Assembly: GCF_001510665.1 (NCBI RefSeq)
Contig: NZ_LMTI01000010.1
Location: 1-54,641 of the forward strand
Source of the DNA: Bacillus sp. FJAT-27445
GTDB lineage: Bacteria; Bacillota; Bacilli; Bacillales; Cytobacillaceae
Direction of reading: 5' to 3'
Length of the DNA stretch: 54,641 bases
The position numbers and the translations under genes are program-made. Below the pieces are notes generated by a model, which saw only the letters and a program-made list of their open reading frames with translations, had not been told where the DNA came from and searched no databases. Numbering within the stretch: the first letter of the stretch is position 1; the number at the start of each line of letters is the position of its first letter. Positions 10,216-19,242 of the stretch are shown in pieces.

Positions 10216-10983
10216 ATGCTGATTGATACCCATGCACATTTGAATGCGGATCAATATGAAGATGATGTCGAGGAAGTAATGGCGCGTGCAAAGGAAAACG
10301 GGGTTGAAAAGATTGTTGTAGTTGGTTTTGACCGGCCAACGATAACTAAAGCAATCGACCTGGCGGAAGCAAACGAGTTCATTTATGCCTGTGTTGGCTG
10401 GCATCCGGTTGATGCCGTCGACATGACAGATGAGGACCTTGCTTGGATTGAAACGCTATCCGCCCATCCGAAGGTCGTGGCACTTGGTGAAATGGGCCTG
10501 GATTACCATTGGGACAAATCACCTAAGGATGTACAAAAAGAAGTGTTCAGGAAGCAGATCAGGCTGGCAAAAAAGGTAAAACTTCCGATTGTCATCCATA
10601 ACAGGGATGCAACAGCCGATATAGTTGACATCCTGAAGGAAGAAGACGCTGCTGAGGTCGGGGGAATTATGCACTGCTTCAGTGGAAGTGTGGAAATTGC
10701 AAAGCAGTGTGTTGAAATGAATTTTTATATTTCATTGGGAGGACCCGTTACTTTCAAGAATGCGGTAAAGCCGAAGGAAGTGGCTTCAGAAATCCCACTG
10801 GACCGTCTGCTCGTCGAAACCGATTGCCCTTATCTTACACCGCATCCACATAGGGGAAAACGCAATGAGCCTAGCTATGTCAGGCTTGTTGCTGAGGAAA
10901 TTGCCGCTCTAAAGGGAATCTCATTTGAAGAAGTGGCAAACGTTACTACTAAAAATGCAAAGCGATTGTTCGGCATAAGTTGA
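10216..10983 (+). CDS. tatD: TatD-family metal-dependent DNase
   Basis: TIM-barrel hydrolase of the TatD/YabD family, 255 residues. Metal ligands are visible in DTHAHL (residues 4-9), GEMGLDYH, VIHNRDA, MHCFSGS and the late LLVETDCPYLTP. Family members have 3'-5' exonuclease activity on DNA and have been linked to repair and D-amino-acid editing; the physiological substrate is not settled. AAGGGAAG precedes the ATG. yabE follows after 236 bp with its own promoter. Confidence 0.93.
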   Translation: MLIDTHAHLNADQYEDDVEEVMARAKENGVEKIVVVGFDRPTITKAIDLAEANEFIYACVGWHPVDAVDMTDEDLAWIETLSAHPKVVALGEMGLDYHWDKSPKDVQKEVFRKQIRLAKKVKLPIVIHNRDATADIVDILKEEDAAEVGGIMHCFSGSVEIAKQCVEMNFYISLGGPVTFKNAVKPKEVASEIPLDRLLVETDCPYLTPHPHRGKRNEPSYVRLVAEEIAALKGISFEEVANVTTKNAKRLFGIS

Positions 10984-11148
10984 TAGAGAAACCTGTCGAA
11001 TAGCCAGAAAGTTTGTCCAATTTTTTAATAAAAACAAAAAGTTCTACACGCCTCCTTTTCTGCATAGGATGAACATGTCGATAAGTAATTCTTTGCATTT
11101 CCCAGTTGGATGTGCATAATTAGAACTACCTTCGGAAATGTACTAGGG

Positions 11149-11178
11149 TTGACAGTCGGCAATATGGTTCTATATAAT
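11149..11178 (+). promoter_or_regulatory. sigma-A promoter of yabE
   Basis: Perfect TTGACA (11149-11154) and TATAAT (11173-11178) with an 18-nt spacer, about 40 nt before the yabE start. Upstream, 10994-11000 holds a perfect Spo0A-box sequence of unknown relevance. Confidence 0.85.
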
Positions 11179-11219
11179 CACTCCAAGAAAAGGAGGCGTT
11201 TTTCATCGGATCCATAAAC

Positions 11220-12407
11220 ATGAAAAGCCTGTTTCCAGCGTCTTTGAGTAGGAAGAAAGTGGCGATATATTTTGCCAGTTTCCTAGTTTTCATAGCTACC
11301 CTCGGGTTCCTTTTTTATGAAGGGACAAAAAGCACCGTCGCCTTGACCCTGAACGGCAAGGAAAAGGTGGTCGAGACCCGGGCAGGTACCGTGGAAGACC
11401 TATTCAAGGAATTGCAAATAACGGTCAACTCAAATGACTATTTGTTTCCTCCAGTCGGAACCAAGGTAGAAAACAATCTTGAAATCGTCTGGAAAAAAGC
11501 GAAGCAGGTTGAAATTGTCAAAGATAACGAGAAGAAAACGGTATGGACTACAGCCGATAAGGTTGGGGAGCTCCTTAACGAGCAAAAGATAGCGTTGATA
11601 CCACAAGACTATATTTCAGTAAAACCGGAAGAGCAAATCAGAGACAAGATGAGCGTTGAGATTAAGAAGGCTCTCTATCTAAGCTTACTCGATGGCAGCA
11701 AGAAAGAACAAAAAGTGTGGTCCACTTCGGCTACGGTCGCTGACTTTTTAAATCAGCAAGGCATTATATTAAATAAATTTGATCGAGTTGAACCATCCTT
11801 ACAGGATCAAGTAAAACAAAATGCCGTGATAAAGGTCATTCGAGTAGAAAAAGTCACCGATGTAGTGGAAGAACCAATTAAGTTTGCAGAGGTTACAAAG
11901 AAGGATTCAAAACTGTCAAAAGGCCAAAAGAAGGTTGTTACCGAAGGGAAAGAAGGGCTTCTCTCCAAGAAGTTTGAAGTGGTCCGGGAAAATGGCAAGG
12001 AAGTAACCCGGAAGTTGATCAGTGAAAAAACAGTCCGCGCCAAACAGGACAAAGTTGTTGCGGTAGGTACAAAGGTCCTTGTGGCCCAGGTTTCACGTGG
12101 CGCCGCTCCTGCAGGGGGCAAAGAACTTTATGTATCTGCGACAGCGTATACGGCGGGCTGCAACGGCTGTTCGGGCACGACTGCCACGGGAATCAATCTT
12201 CGCGCCAATCCGCACGTTAAGGTGATTGCCGTTGATCCGAGAGTCATTCCGCTTGGTTCCAAAGTGTATGTCGAAGGGTATGGGTATGCAATCGCGGCCG
12301 ATAAAGGCTCTGCGATAAAGGGAAATAAAATCGATGTCTTTTTCCCTGCTCTATCTGATGCCTACCGCTGGGGAACGAGGAAAGTAAAGATAAAGATTTT
12401 GAATTAA
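11220..12407 (+). CDS. yabE: Rpf-like cell-wall protein YabE (DUF348-G5-3D)
   Basis: Secreted or membrane-anchored cell-wall protein of the YabE/resuscitation-promoting-factor-like (Sps) group. After an N-terminal signal/anchor helix (about residues 12-32) come three DUF348 repeats (about 40-200), a G5 domain (about 205-280) and a C-terminal 3D domain (about 300-395) that is the likely peptidoglycan lytic domain. The 3D signature reads ADKGSAIKGNKIDVF, keeping the aspartates that name the domain. It has a strong sigma-A promoter and a terminator. A minus-strand ECF promoter just downstream would make antisense RNA to it, as described for B. subtilis yabE. Confidence 0.93.
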   Translation: MKSLFPASLSRKKVAIYFASFLVFIATLGFLFYEGTKSTVALTLNGKEKVVETRAGTVEDLFKELQITVNSNDYLFPPVGTKVENNLEIVWKKAKQVEIVKDNEKKTVWTTADKVGELLNEQKIALIPQDYISVKPEEQIRDKMSVEIKKALYLSLLDGSKKEQKVWSTSATVADFLNQQGIILNKFDRVEPSLQDQVKQNAVIKVIRVEKVTDVVEEPIKFAEVTKKDSKLSKGQKKVVTEGKEGLLSKKFEVVRENGKEVTRKLISEKTVRAKQDKVVAVGTKVLVAQVSRGAAPAGGKELYVSATAYTAGCNGCSGTTATGINLRANPHVKVIAVDPRVIPLGSKVYVEGYGYAIAADKGSAIKGNKIDVFFPALSDAYRWGTRKVKIKILN

Positions 12408-12415
12408 TATACATA

Positions 12416-12448
12416 AATGCAGGGGGCCAACCTCTGCATTTTGTTTTT
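12416..12448 (+). terminator. yabE terminator
   Basis: AATGCAGGGG (12416-12425) pairs with CCTCTGCATT (12431-12440) with one G-T pair, followed by TTGTTTTT. The minus-strand side lacks a T-run, so antisense transcripts would not stop here. Confidence 0.85.
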
Positions 12449-12497
12449 GTCCGGAGTTTTCCTTATACTAAGAACGTAATTCCTTGTTACTTATATA

Positions 12498-12524
12498 GAC
12501 GCAAAAGGTTACAATTTGGTTTCA
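12498..12524 (-). promoter_or_regulatory. ECF-sigma promoter antisense to yabE
   Basis: Read on the minus strand: TGAAAC (12524-12519), 17 nt, CGTC followed by TA (12501-12498 onward). This is the sigma-M/sigma-X type. Transcription would start near 12490 and run into the 3' end of yabE. Confidence 0.65.
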
Positions 12525-12571
12525 ACTATTTTTCAAAAAGATTAAGTTTTTATCTGCCCATGGAGGATGCA

Positions 12572-14009
<1,438 letters not shown>

Positions 14010-14042
14010 TTTTTTTGGCCAGTGCCGATAAGTGTGTTAGTC

Positions 14043-14070
14043 ACCTGTTTATTTGCACCCGCATAGCCTA
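14043..14070 (+). promoter_or_regulatory. sigma-K promoter of yabG
   Basis: GCATAGCCTA (14061-14070) matches the sigma-K -10 pattern GCATANNNTA exactly. ACC (14043-14045) stands 15 nt before it as the minimal -35. yabG is a sigma-K gene in B. subtilis. Confidence 0.65.
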
Positions 14071-14097
14071 TGGAAGAAACCTATTGGGGTGAATTCT

Positions 14098-14985
14098 GTG
14101 GCTATAAAGAAAATGGACATCGTCGGAAGGCGATCGTATAACTGTGACATCCTTTTCAGGGTAATTGAAATTATAGAACGGGATGGACGGCAAATAGCTC
14201 ATCTTTATGGGGAATATATCCGGCTGGCGGCAGATGCCCCAATTGATGATTTGGTGGTAATGGGCCAGGCGGAGAGGTTAAAGCTGACAAATGAATACCG
14301 TTCAAGGGAGGAGCAATCACTTGAGCTTTTCCGCCAGGATGTTACTTTACTCAAGCAAAGACAGGAATACCAGGTAACCGGGGGATATGCAAAGCCCGCT
14401 AATTATTTTCAAATTCCCGGTAAGGTCCTTCACATGGATGGGGATCAAACCTATTTGAAAAAATGCCTGGCTCTTTATGAGAAAATTGGCATACCGGTTT
14501 ACGGAATCCATTGCAATGAAAAGGATATGCCCGAAAGGATTGGCGGGTTCCTCGACTATTATAGGCCAGACATCCTTGTTGTTACCGGACATGATGCCTA
14601 TTCAAAATCCAAAGGGAAAATGAGCGATATTAATGCCTACCGCCATTCAAAGCATTTTGTGCAGACAGTCAGGGAAGCGAGGAAGAAGGTACCTCACCTT
14701 GACCAGCTAGTCATTTTTGCGGGGGCATGCCAGTCGCATTTCGAATCATTGATATCAGCTGGTGCTAATTTTGCTAGCTCACCATCCAGGATCAATATCC
14801 ATGCCCTTGACCCGGTATATATAGTGGCCAAAATCAGCTTTACGCCGTTCATGGAGCGCATCCATGTATGGGATGTATTAAGGAACACGCTTACTGGAGA
14901 AAAAGGCCTTGGAGGAATTGAAACAAAGGGCGTTCTCCGGACCGGAATGCCTTATCGGCCTGAATATGCGGAAGAGGGGGAATAA
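14098..14985 (+). CDS. yabG: Sporulation-specific protease YabG
   Basis: Mother-cell protease that trims spore coat proteins before their cross-linking. The 295-residue product matches the family strongly in its second half: YGIHCNEKDMPE, LVVTGHDAYSKSKG, and the probable catalytic segment FAGACQSHFESLISAGANF (a conserved Cys followed by His). ATG 14053 opens the frame but lies upstream of GGGGTGA (14086-14092), so GTG 14098 is chosen. ATG 14113 is another option. A sigma-K promoter precedes it and a strong terminator overlaps its stop, so it is monocistronic. Confidence 0.93.
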   Translation: MAIKKMDIVGRRSYNCDILFRVIEIIERDGRQIAHLYGEYIRLAADAPIDDLVVMGQAERLKLTNEYRSREEQSLELFRQDVTLLKQRQEYQVTGGYAKPANYFQIPGKVLHMDGDQTYLKKCLALYEKIGIPVYGIHCNEKDMPERIGGFLDYYRPDILVVTGHDAYSKSKGKMSDINAYRHSKHFVQTVREARKKVPHLDQLVIFAGACQSHFESLISAGANFASSPSRINIHALDPVYIVAKISFTPFMERIHVWDVLRNTLTGEKGLGGIETKGVLRTGMPYRPEYAEEGE

Positions 14986-15011
14986 GCCTTAAAGATGAAG
15001 GCTTATTTTTC
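14981..15011 (+). terminator. yabG terminator
   Basis: AATAAGCCTT (14981-14990) pairs perfectly with AAGGCTTATT (14998-15007), followed by a T-rich tail. The stop codon is in the stem. Confidence 0.88.
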
Positions 15012-15103
15012 TTTTGGCCAGAAAATTGCCCTTACATAAAAAGCTGTATATAGGTAAAACTAACGATTGTTGAAATTTATAAGAAAAAGAAGAACAAAAA
15101 ATA

Positions 15104-15133
15104 TTGACAATCTTTTTCAGTGACTGATATAAT
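15104..15133 (+). promoter_or_regulatory. veg distal sigma-A promoter
   Basis: Perfect TTGACA (15104-15109) and perfect TATAAT (15128-15133), 18-nt spacer. Confidence 0.85.
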
Positions 15134-15146
15134 TTATGTTTTTTCT

Positions 15147-15175
15147 TTGACAAAAATATGTCAGTGTGTTATACT
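15147..15175 (+). promoter_or_regulatory. veg proximal sigma-A promoter
   Basis: Perfect TTGACA (15147-15152), 17-nt spacer, TATACT (15170-15175), about 20 nt before the veg start. Together with the distal promoter it gives a tandem arrangement; veg is among the strongest B. subtilis promoters. Confidence 0.88.
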
Positions 15176-15196
15176 TTACACAGTGAGGTGGACCGA

Positions 15197-15460
15197 ATGC
15201 CAAAAACACTTGCCGATATCAAAAAGGCTCTGGATTCAAATTTGGGTAAAAGGCTCCTGCTTAAAGCCAATGGTGGGCGCAGGAAGACGATTGAACGGTC
15301 AGGCATCCTGGCAGAGACATACCCATCAGTTTTTGTTATTGAACTAGATCAAGACGAAAATGCATTTGAACGTGTTTCTTACAGCTATGCAGATGTACTG
15401 ACAGAAACAGTCGAAATCACCTTCTATGAAGAAACAGCAGGACAGGCAGCACTAAGCTAG
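15197..15460 (+). CDS. veg: Veg protein
   Basis: Small, abundant protein that in B. subtilis stimulates biofilm matrix genes by opposing SinR; its molecular action is unclear. The 87 residues carry the near-invariant core [24 protein letters not shown]. An ATG at 15158 is in frame but lies within the proximal promoter, so ATG 15197, with GAGGTGG upstream, is the start. It is monocistronic, between tandem promoters and a terminator. Confidence 0.95.
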   Translation: MPKTLADIKKALDSNLGKRLLLKANGGRRKTIERSGILAETYPSVFVIELDQDENAFERVSYSYADVLTETVEITFYEETAGQAALS

Positions 15461-15476
15461 ATATAATAATGCAGGG

Positions 15477-15510
15477 CAGCGGCTATCTAAGCCGCTGTTT
15501 TTGCGTTTTT
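15477..15510 (+). terminator. veg terminator
   Basis: CAGCGGCT (15477-15484) pairs perfectly with AGCCGCTG (15490-15497), followed by TTTTTGCGTTTTT. Confidence 0.88.
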
Positions 15511-15517
15511 AAAAGCC

Positions 15518-15820
15518 ATTGCGCTTTTCTTGTCTAGCTACACAAGGGACGCTTCGGCAGCATAGCATCGCACGAAGGAAAAGTGTTCTTCTTTTCCGAG
15601 GAGCGCCCAGCGCCTAGTGTACTTCGGTCCCCTCGCTACGATAAGTCAACATCGATTCGCTTACGCTTATCGTGTTTCCTTTACTGTGGGAGGGTGCTCC
15701 TGCGCCACAGTAAATTCGGAGAAGCTGTCTTCAGCTCGTCGCAAAGCTGCATGGAAGTACCTCAGGCAGCTGCTTCCCTCCAGTCCATACGGCGCTAAAC
15801 GGGCGCTTTTGCTTTTCTGA
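15518..15820. repeat. Hairpin-rich interspersed repeat, copy A
   Basis: About 300 bp of non-coding sequence between veg and sspF, made of successive hairpins: GGAAAAG/CTTTTCC near 15577-15597, ACGATAAG/CTTATCGT (about 15638-15680), TTTACTGTG/CACAGTAAA (about 15681-15715), AGCTG/CAGCT and AAGCTGC/GCAGCT after it. Its first 60 bases closely resemble those of the repeat at 22715-22870 (GCTTCGG, AGCATA, TCGCACGAAG, CGAGGAGCGCC). The flanks carry short GCGCTTTT direct repeats. No protein can be read from it with confidence. Confidence 0.65.
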
Positions 15821-15855
15821 CAGGATTAGGCATTATGAAACAGCTGCATAGCCAG

Positions 15856-15862
15856 CATACTA
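15856..15862 (+). promoter_or_regulatory. sigma-G -10 element of sspF
   Basis: CATACTA is the consensus -10 of sigma-G, 33 nt before the sspF start. A matching -35 at the right distance is not clear. Confidence 0.45.
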
Positions 15863-15895
15863 AGAATGCCGCTGCTGATGGAAGGGGTTGTTTAG

Positions 15896-16078
15896 ATGGC
15901 GAGAAGACGAGGAGTAATGTCGGACCGTTTTAAAGAAGAACTGGCTAAGGACCTTGGTTTCTATGATGTGGTTGAAAAGGAAGGTTGGGGTGGCATTAGG
16001 GCCCGGGATGCAGGTAATATGGTCAAGCGTGCAATCGAGCTAGCTGAACAGCAGCTTCTCGAGAACAGTAGAGGATGA
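15896..16078 (+). CDS. sspF: Small acid-soluble spore protein SspF (alpha/beta-type)
   Basis: DNA-binding spore protein expressed in the forespore. It coats and protects spore DNA and is later degraded by GPR protease. The 60 residues include RRRGVMSD at the N-terminus and the conserved DNA-binding segment [21 protein letters not shown]. subtilis SspF has 61 residues. Its stop overlaps the ATG of the next small ORF by four bases (ATGA), unlike the usual stand-alone arrangement. Confidence 0.95.
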   Translation: MARRRGVMSDRFKEELAKDLGFYDVVEKEGWGGIRARDAGNMVKRAIELAEQQLLENSRG

Positions 16079-16278
16079 GCGAACCGCGGCTTCGGAAGCT
16101 GGGGAATTTGTTTGTGGCCGGAAGGCTCGCTTATAAAAAGCTAGGCTGTCTCGCTCCTGACCCGGATAGCCCTGGAATCCTGCAGAAAAAGGAAGATCAT
16201 CTGGAAGAACCGGGAACAATCTGGTATTCAAAAACGGCTAGCGTGAAACCTGACCGGCAAGCCATTCGATTAAAATAA
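16075..16278 (+). CDS. Hypothetical 67-residue protein coupled to sspF
   Basis: I do not recognise this protein. It starts at an ATGA overlap with the sspF stop and has AGAGG immediately upstream, so it could be translated by coupling. Composition is mixed: a basic N-terminus ([22 protein letters not shown]), a Pro/Asp-rich middle and a basic C-terminus, with no membrane segment and a single Cys. Expression under the forespore promoter of sspF would make it a spore protein, but that is inference. It may also be a chance ORF in the sspF-ispE gap. Confidence 0.45.
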   Translation: MSEPRLRKLGNLFVAGRLAYKKLGCLAPDPDSPGILQKKEDHLEEPGTIWYSKTASVKPDRQAIRLK

Positions 16279-16507
16279 CACATGCAGCGCGGCTGGCCGG
16301 GATTTTTCTCGGCCTATTGACATTTTTCCGTGGCAGTTCAGGAAACAGGGGTCTTATCGCAGTGTTTTTGTGGTAAAATAGGACAAAAACAATGGGAATT
16401 GTCCAGCTGCGGGCATATGTATGTTTAATGCATATTGGCCGCACGAAGTATTCGGGAAGCGCCGAATCTGTCGTAAAGCTGGAACATATAAAAGTAGGTG
16501 GACCTCA
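16279..16507 (+). promoter_or_regulatory. ispE upstream region
   Basis: A GC-rich hairpin (GGCCGG...TCGGCC, about 16293-16314) follows the small ORF. TGGTAAAAT (16371-16379) is an extended -10 that could start the ispE transcript. ATTCGG and CCGAAT form a 6-bp inverted repeat near 16449-16466. Confidence 0.4.
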
Positions 16508-17374
16508 GTGAAGCTTTTAGTCAAAGCCCCAGCAAAGATCAACCTGTCGCTTGATGTACTGCACAAACGGCCGGATGGCTACCATGAAGTAGAAATGATC
16601 ATGACAACCATCGACCTTGCCGACCGTCTCGAACTGTCGCATTCGGAAGATGGGCAAATAAAAATTCTATCCCAAAGCAGGTTCGTCCCGGATGATGAGC
16701 GCAATCTCGCCTATCAGGCAGCCCAGCTTTTAAAGGATCGTTTTCAAGTGAAAGATGGGGTTACAATCTCGATTGAAAAGGTAATCCCAGTAGCGGCCGG
16801 TCTTGCCGGAGGCAGCAGTGATGCCGCAGCAGCCCTAAGAGGGTTGAATAAATTATGGGGTCTTGGATTATCCCTCGATGAACTTGCCGTTCTTGGGGCG
16901 GAAATTGGGTCTGATGTATCTTTTTGTGTTTACGGGGGAACCGCCCTTGCGACCGGACGGGGAGAACGAATTAAGGAGCTCTCCGCTCCTCCAACATGCT
17001 GGGTCATCCTCGCTAAGCCTTATATTGGGGTTTCTACGGCTGATGTCTACAAACGGCTCGATGTTTCAGGCGTAGTCCACCCAAACACAAAAGCGATGAT
17101 CCAGGCAATCGAGAACAAGGATTTTGAGGCAGTTTGCGGAAATGTCGGCAATGTGCTAGAAGAAGTTACATTGAAGCTTTACCCAGATGTAGCCCATATC
17201 AAGGACCAAATGAAGCGGTTTGGAGCGGATGCCGTATTGATGAGCGGAAGTGGGCCTACGGTGTTTGGCCTTGTCAGGCATGATTCGCGGCTGAACAGGA
17301 TTTACAATGGTTTGCGGGGGTTTTGCGGGCAGGTTTTTGCGGTTAGGATGCTTGGCGAGCGCCACCTTGAATAA
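16508..17374 (+). CDS. ispE: 4-(cytidine-5'-diphospho)-2-C-methyl-D-erythritol kinase
   Basis: GHMP-family kinase of the MEP isoprenoid pathway; phosphorylates CDP-ME at the 2-hydroxyl. The 288 residues have the substrate-site [12 protein letters not shown] at the N-terminus, the ATP-binding [21 protein letters not shown] loop and the C-terminal [11 protein letters not shown] motif. The frame is open back to 16421, but AGGTGGA before GTG 16508 and the family N-terminus fix the start. The purR promoter overlaps its stop codon. Confidence 0.95.
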   Translation: MKLLVKAPAKINLSLDVLHKRPDGYHEVEMIMTTIDLADRLELSHSEDGQIKILSQSRFVPDDERNLAYQAAQLLKDRFQVKDGVTISIEKVIPVAAGLAGGSSDAAAALRGLNKLWGLGLSLDELAVLGAEIGSDVSFCVYGGTALATGRGERIKELSAPPTCWVILAKPYIGVSTADVYKRLDVSGVVHPNTKAMIQAIENKDFEAVCGNVGNVLEEVTLKLYPDVAHIKDQMKRFGADAVLMSGSGPTVFGLVRHDSRLNRIYNGLRGFCGQVFAVRMLGERHLE

Positions 17375-17396
17375 ATCCGTACATTTATGTTACATT
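17367..17396 (+). promoter_or_regulatory. sigma-A promoter of purR
   Basis: TTGAAT (17367-17372), 18-nt spacer, TACATT (17391-17396). A PurBox occupies the spacer. Confidence 0.6.
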
Positions 17397-17416
17397 AAAC
17401 TAAAATATTCGGTATT
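17373..17416 (+). promoter_or_regulatory. Inverted PurBox pair (PurR operator)
   Basis: AAATCCGTACATT (17373-17385) matches the PurBox AWWWCCGAACWWT at 12 of 13 positions. AATATTCGGTATT (17404-17416) matches its reverse complement at 12 of 13. The two are inverted and 18 nt apart, the arrangement PurR recognises, so autoregulation is likely. Confidence 0.7.
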
Positions 17417-17428
17417 TTGGAGGTTTTC

Positions 17429-18262
17429 ATGAAATTTCGCCGCAGTGAACGCTTAATTGACATGACCCATTATTTGCTTGAACGGCCCCGCGAACTAGTA
17501 CCGCTTACTTTTTTTGCGGAACGGTATTCCTCAGCTAAATCATCGATTAGTGAGGACCTGGCAATAATTAAAGAAACTCTTGAAAAGCGAGGGGTCGGAA
17601 CCCTACAAACCATCCCCGGGGCAGCCGGAGGGGTAAAATTCCTAGTGAAGCTGGGCGACGGCCATGCGAAGCACTTTATTGAAAAGCTCTGTGATTTAAT
17701 TGCAAGGCCAGACCGCCTTTTGCCGGGCGGATATTTGTATTTAGCCGACATTCTCGGAAACCCGTCGATTGTCCAGACTGCGGGTAAAATTATCGCATCA
17801 GCCTATGTATCTTCGAAAATAGATGTCGTCATGACTGTGGCAACAAAAGGCATTCCGCTCGCTTACGCAGTTGCCACTCAGCTGAACGTCCCAGTTGTGA
17901 TTGTTAGGCGGGACAGCAAAGTAACAGAGGGGCCGACGGTCAGCATCAACTATGTATCGGGATCGGCCAAGCGAATCCAGACAATGCTTCTCTCGAAGCG
18001 AAGTTTGGCTGAAGGGTCAAGGGTCCTAATTGTTGATGATTTTATGAAGGCGGGAGGAACGGTAGTCGGAATGATCAGCCTTCTTGAGGAATTCAATGCT
18101 TCGGTTGCCGGAATCGCGGTTCTGGTTGAAGCAGAAAAAATTGAGGAGAGGTTAGTTGATGAATATATTTCGCTTGTCCAGCTGGCCGATGTGGATGTCA
18201 GGGAAAAGCGGATCAAGGTAATGGAAGGAAATTATTTTAAGAGGAATGGGATGGAGGACTAA
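17429..18262 (+). CDS. purR: Purine operon repressor PurR
   Basis: PRPP-responsive repressor of purine synthesis genes. The 277 residues contain an N-terminal winged-helix domain (about 1-70) with [14 protein letters not shown] and [11 protein letters not shown], and a C-terminal phosphoribosyltransferase fold with the PRPP-loop [13 protein letters not shown] (about 200-212). TTG 17417 opens the frame but runs into GGAGG (17419-17423), so ATG 17429 is the start. It is followed within 2 bp by ridA, as in the purR-yabJ unit of B. subtilis. An inverted PurBox pair lies directly upstream. Confidence 0.97.
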   Translation: MKFRRSERLIDMTHYLLERPRELVPLTFFAERYSSAKSSISEDLAIIKETLEKRGVGTLQTIPGAAGGVKFLVKLGDGHAKHFIEKLCDLIARPDRLLPGGYLYLADILGNPSIVQTAGKIIASAYVSSKIDVVMTVATKGIPLAYAVATQLNVPVVIVRRDSKVTEGPTVSINYVSGSAKRIQTMLLSKRSLAEGSRVLIVDDFMKAGGTVVGMISLLEEFNASVAGIAVLVEAEKIEERLVDEYISLVQLADVDVREKRIKVMEGNYFKRNGMED

Positions 18263-18264
18263 AG

Positions 18265-18639
18265 ATGAAAAGTGTTCAGACAAAAAACGCGCCCGCGGCA
18301 ATCGGGCCATATTCCCAAGGTATCATCGTCAATAATATGTTTTACAGTTCCGGACAAATAGCCCTTACAACGGAAGGGACAATGGCCGAAGGGGATATCG
18401 TCATCCAAGCACGGCAGGTTTTTAAAAATTTGGAATCAGTTCTTGCTGCGGCCGGCGCTTCATTTGAAACAGTCGTAAAAACGACGGTATTTGTAAAAGA
18501 CATGGATGACTTTGCCGCATTGAACGAAGTATACGCGGAATATTTCACTGTACATAAACCTGCGAGGTCTACTGTAGAGGTAGCAAGGCTGCCTAAGGAC
18601 GCATTGGTTGAAATTGAAGTAATTGCGTTAGTGAAATAA
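18265..18639 (+). CDS. ridA: RidA family enamine/imine deaminase (YabJ)
   Basis: Trimeric Rid protein that hydrolyses reactive 2-aminoacrylate-type enamines released by PLP enzymes. B. subtilis YabJ was also linked to purR action and to SpoVG. The 124 residues show the family signature [21 protein letters not shown] with the substrate-binding arginine (about 105), and N-terminal [13 protein letters not shown]. It begins 2 bp after purR with GGATGGAGGA as Shine-Dalgarno, so it is cotranscribed. Confidence 0.95.
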   Translation: MKSVQTKNAPAAIGPYSQGIIVNNMFYSSGQIALTTEGTMAEGDIVIQARQVFKNLESVLAAAGASFETVVKTTVFVKDMDDFAALNEVYAEYFTVHKPARSTVEVARLPKDALVEIEVIALVK

Positions 18640-18731
18640 TCAAAAAAGACTATTTTTGAGCCATATTGTTCCATTTTTATTAAAAGTTCACTAATTTGCC
18701 CTAATTTTTCAAAAAAATCTCAAAATAAAGA

Positions 18732-18756
18732 AGGATATCGAAAGTTTCTGCCGAAT
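18732..18756 (+). promoter_or_regulatory. sigma-H promoter of spoVG
   Basis: AGGATAT (18732-18738), 11 nt, GCCGAAT (18750-18756) match the sigma-H pattern RNAGGAWWW / RNNGAAT. spoVG is a classic sigma-H gene. Confidence 0.75.
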
Positions 18757-18800
18757 ATGGTAGTAGGATTTCATTTTTTAAGGGAAAAGGGTGTGAACAA

Positions 18801-19091
18801 ATGGAAGTGACAGACGTAAGATTGCGCCGGGTAAATACAGAAGGACGAATGAGAGCGATTGCATCCATAACGCTAGACAATGAATTTGTCGTCCACGATA
18901 TCCGTGTGATCGATGGCAACAATGGCTTGTTCGTGGCAATGCCAAGCAAGCGGACTCCGGACGGAGAATTCCGCGATATAGCCCATCCGATCAATTCCGG
19001 TACCCGCGGGAAGATTCAGGAAGCAGTTCTGGCCGAGTACCACCGTCTTGGAGAATTAGAAGTAGAATTTGAAGAAGCCGGAGCTTCCTAA
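18801..19091 (+). CDS. spoVG: SpoVG regulator
   Basis: Small nucleic-acid-binding regulator involved in asymmetric septation and spore cortex formation in Bacillus and in virulence regulation in other Firmicutes. The 96 residues are close to the family along their whole length ([33 protein letters not shown]). The C-terminal tail is short and acidic. A sigma-H promoter precedes it and a terminator follows, so it forms its own unit. In B. subtilis it is repressed by AbrB, whose gene is also in this window. Confidence 0.97.
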   Translation: MEVTDVRLRRVNTEGRMRAIASITLDNEFVVHDIRVIDGNNGLFVAMPSKRTPDGEFRDIAHPINSGTRGKIQEAVLAEYHRLGELEVEFEEAGAS

Positions 19092-19103
19092 GAATACCGC
19101 AAC

Positions 19104-19135
19104 GAGGGCCTACTTCGAAAGTCAGGCTCTTTTTT
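19104..19135 (+). terminator. spoVG terminator
   Basis: GAG-CCT-ACTT pairs with AAGT-AGG-CTC in an imperfect stem (19104-19129), followed by six T. Confidence 0.75.
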
Positions 19136-19207
19136 CATTTTATCAAACCCCAATCTTTTCCCTCGGGTTCCACATATGTGTCAATTTTATACATTCCTCC
19201 TGTATCC

Positions 19208-19236
19208 TTGAAATGGGCGCCCATTTACGTTAATAT
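19208..19236 (+). promoter_or_regulatory. sigma-A promoter upstream of glmU with palindromic spacer
   Basis: TTGAAA (19208-19213), 17-nt spacer, TAATAT (19231-19236). The 16-bp perfect palindrome AAATGGGCGCCCATTT (19211-19226) starts in the -35 and fills most of the spacer. Confidence 0.7.
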
Positions 19237-19242
19237 TTTAAA

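Noticed and set aside
15583-15820. Two overlapping frames of about 70 codons after veg
   Set aside because: They lie inside the hairpin repeat, in overlapping frames, with no ribosome site or recognisable protein.
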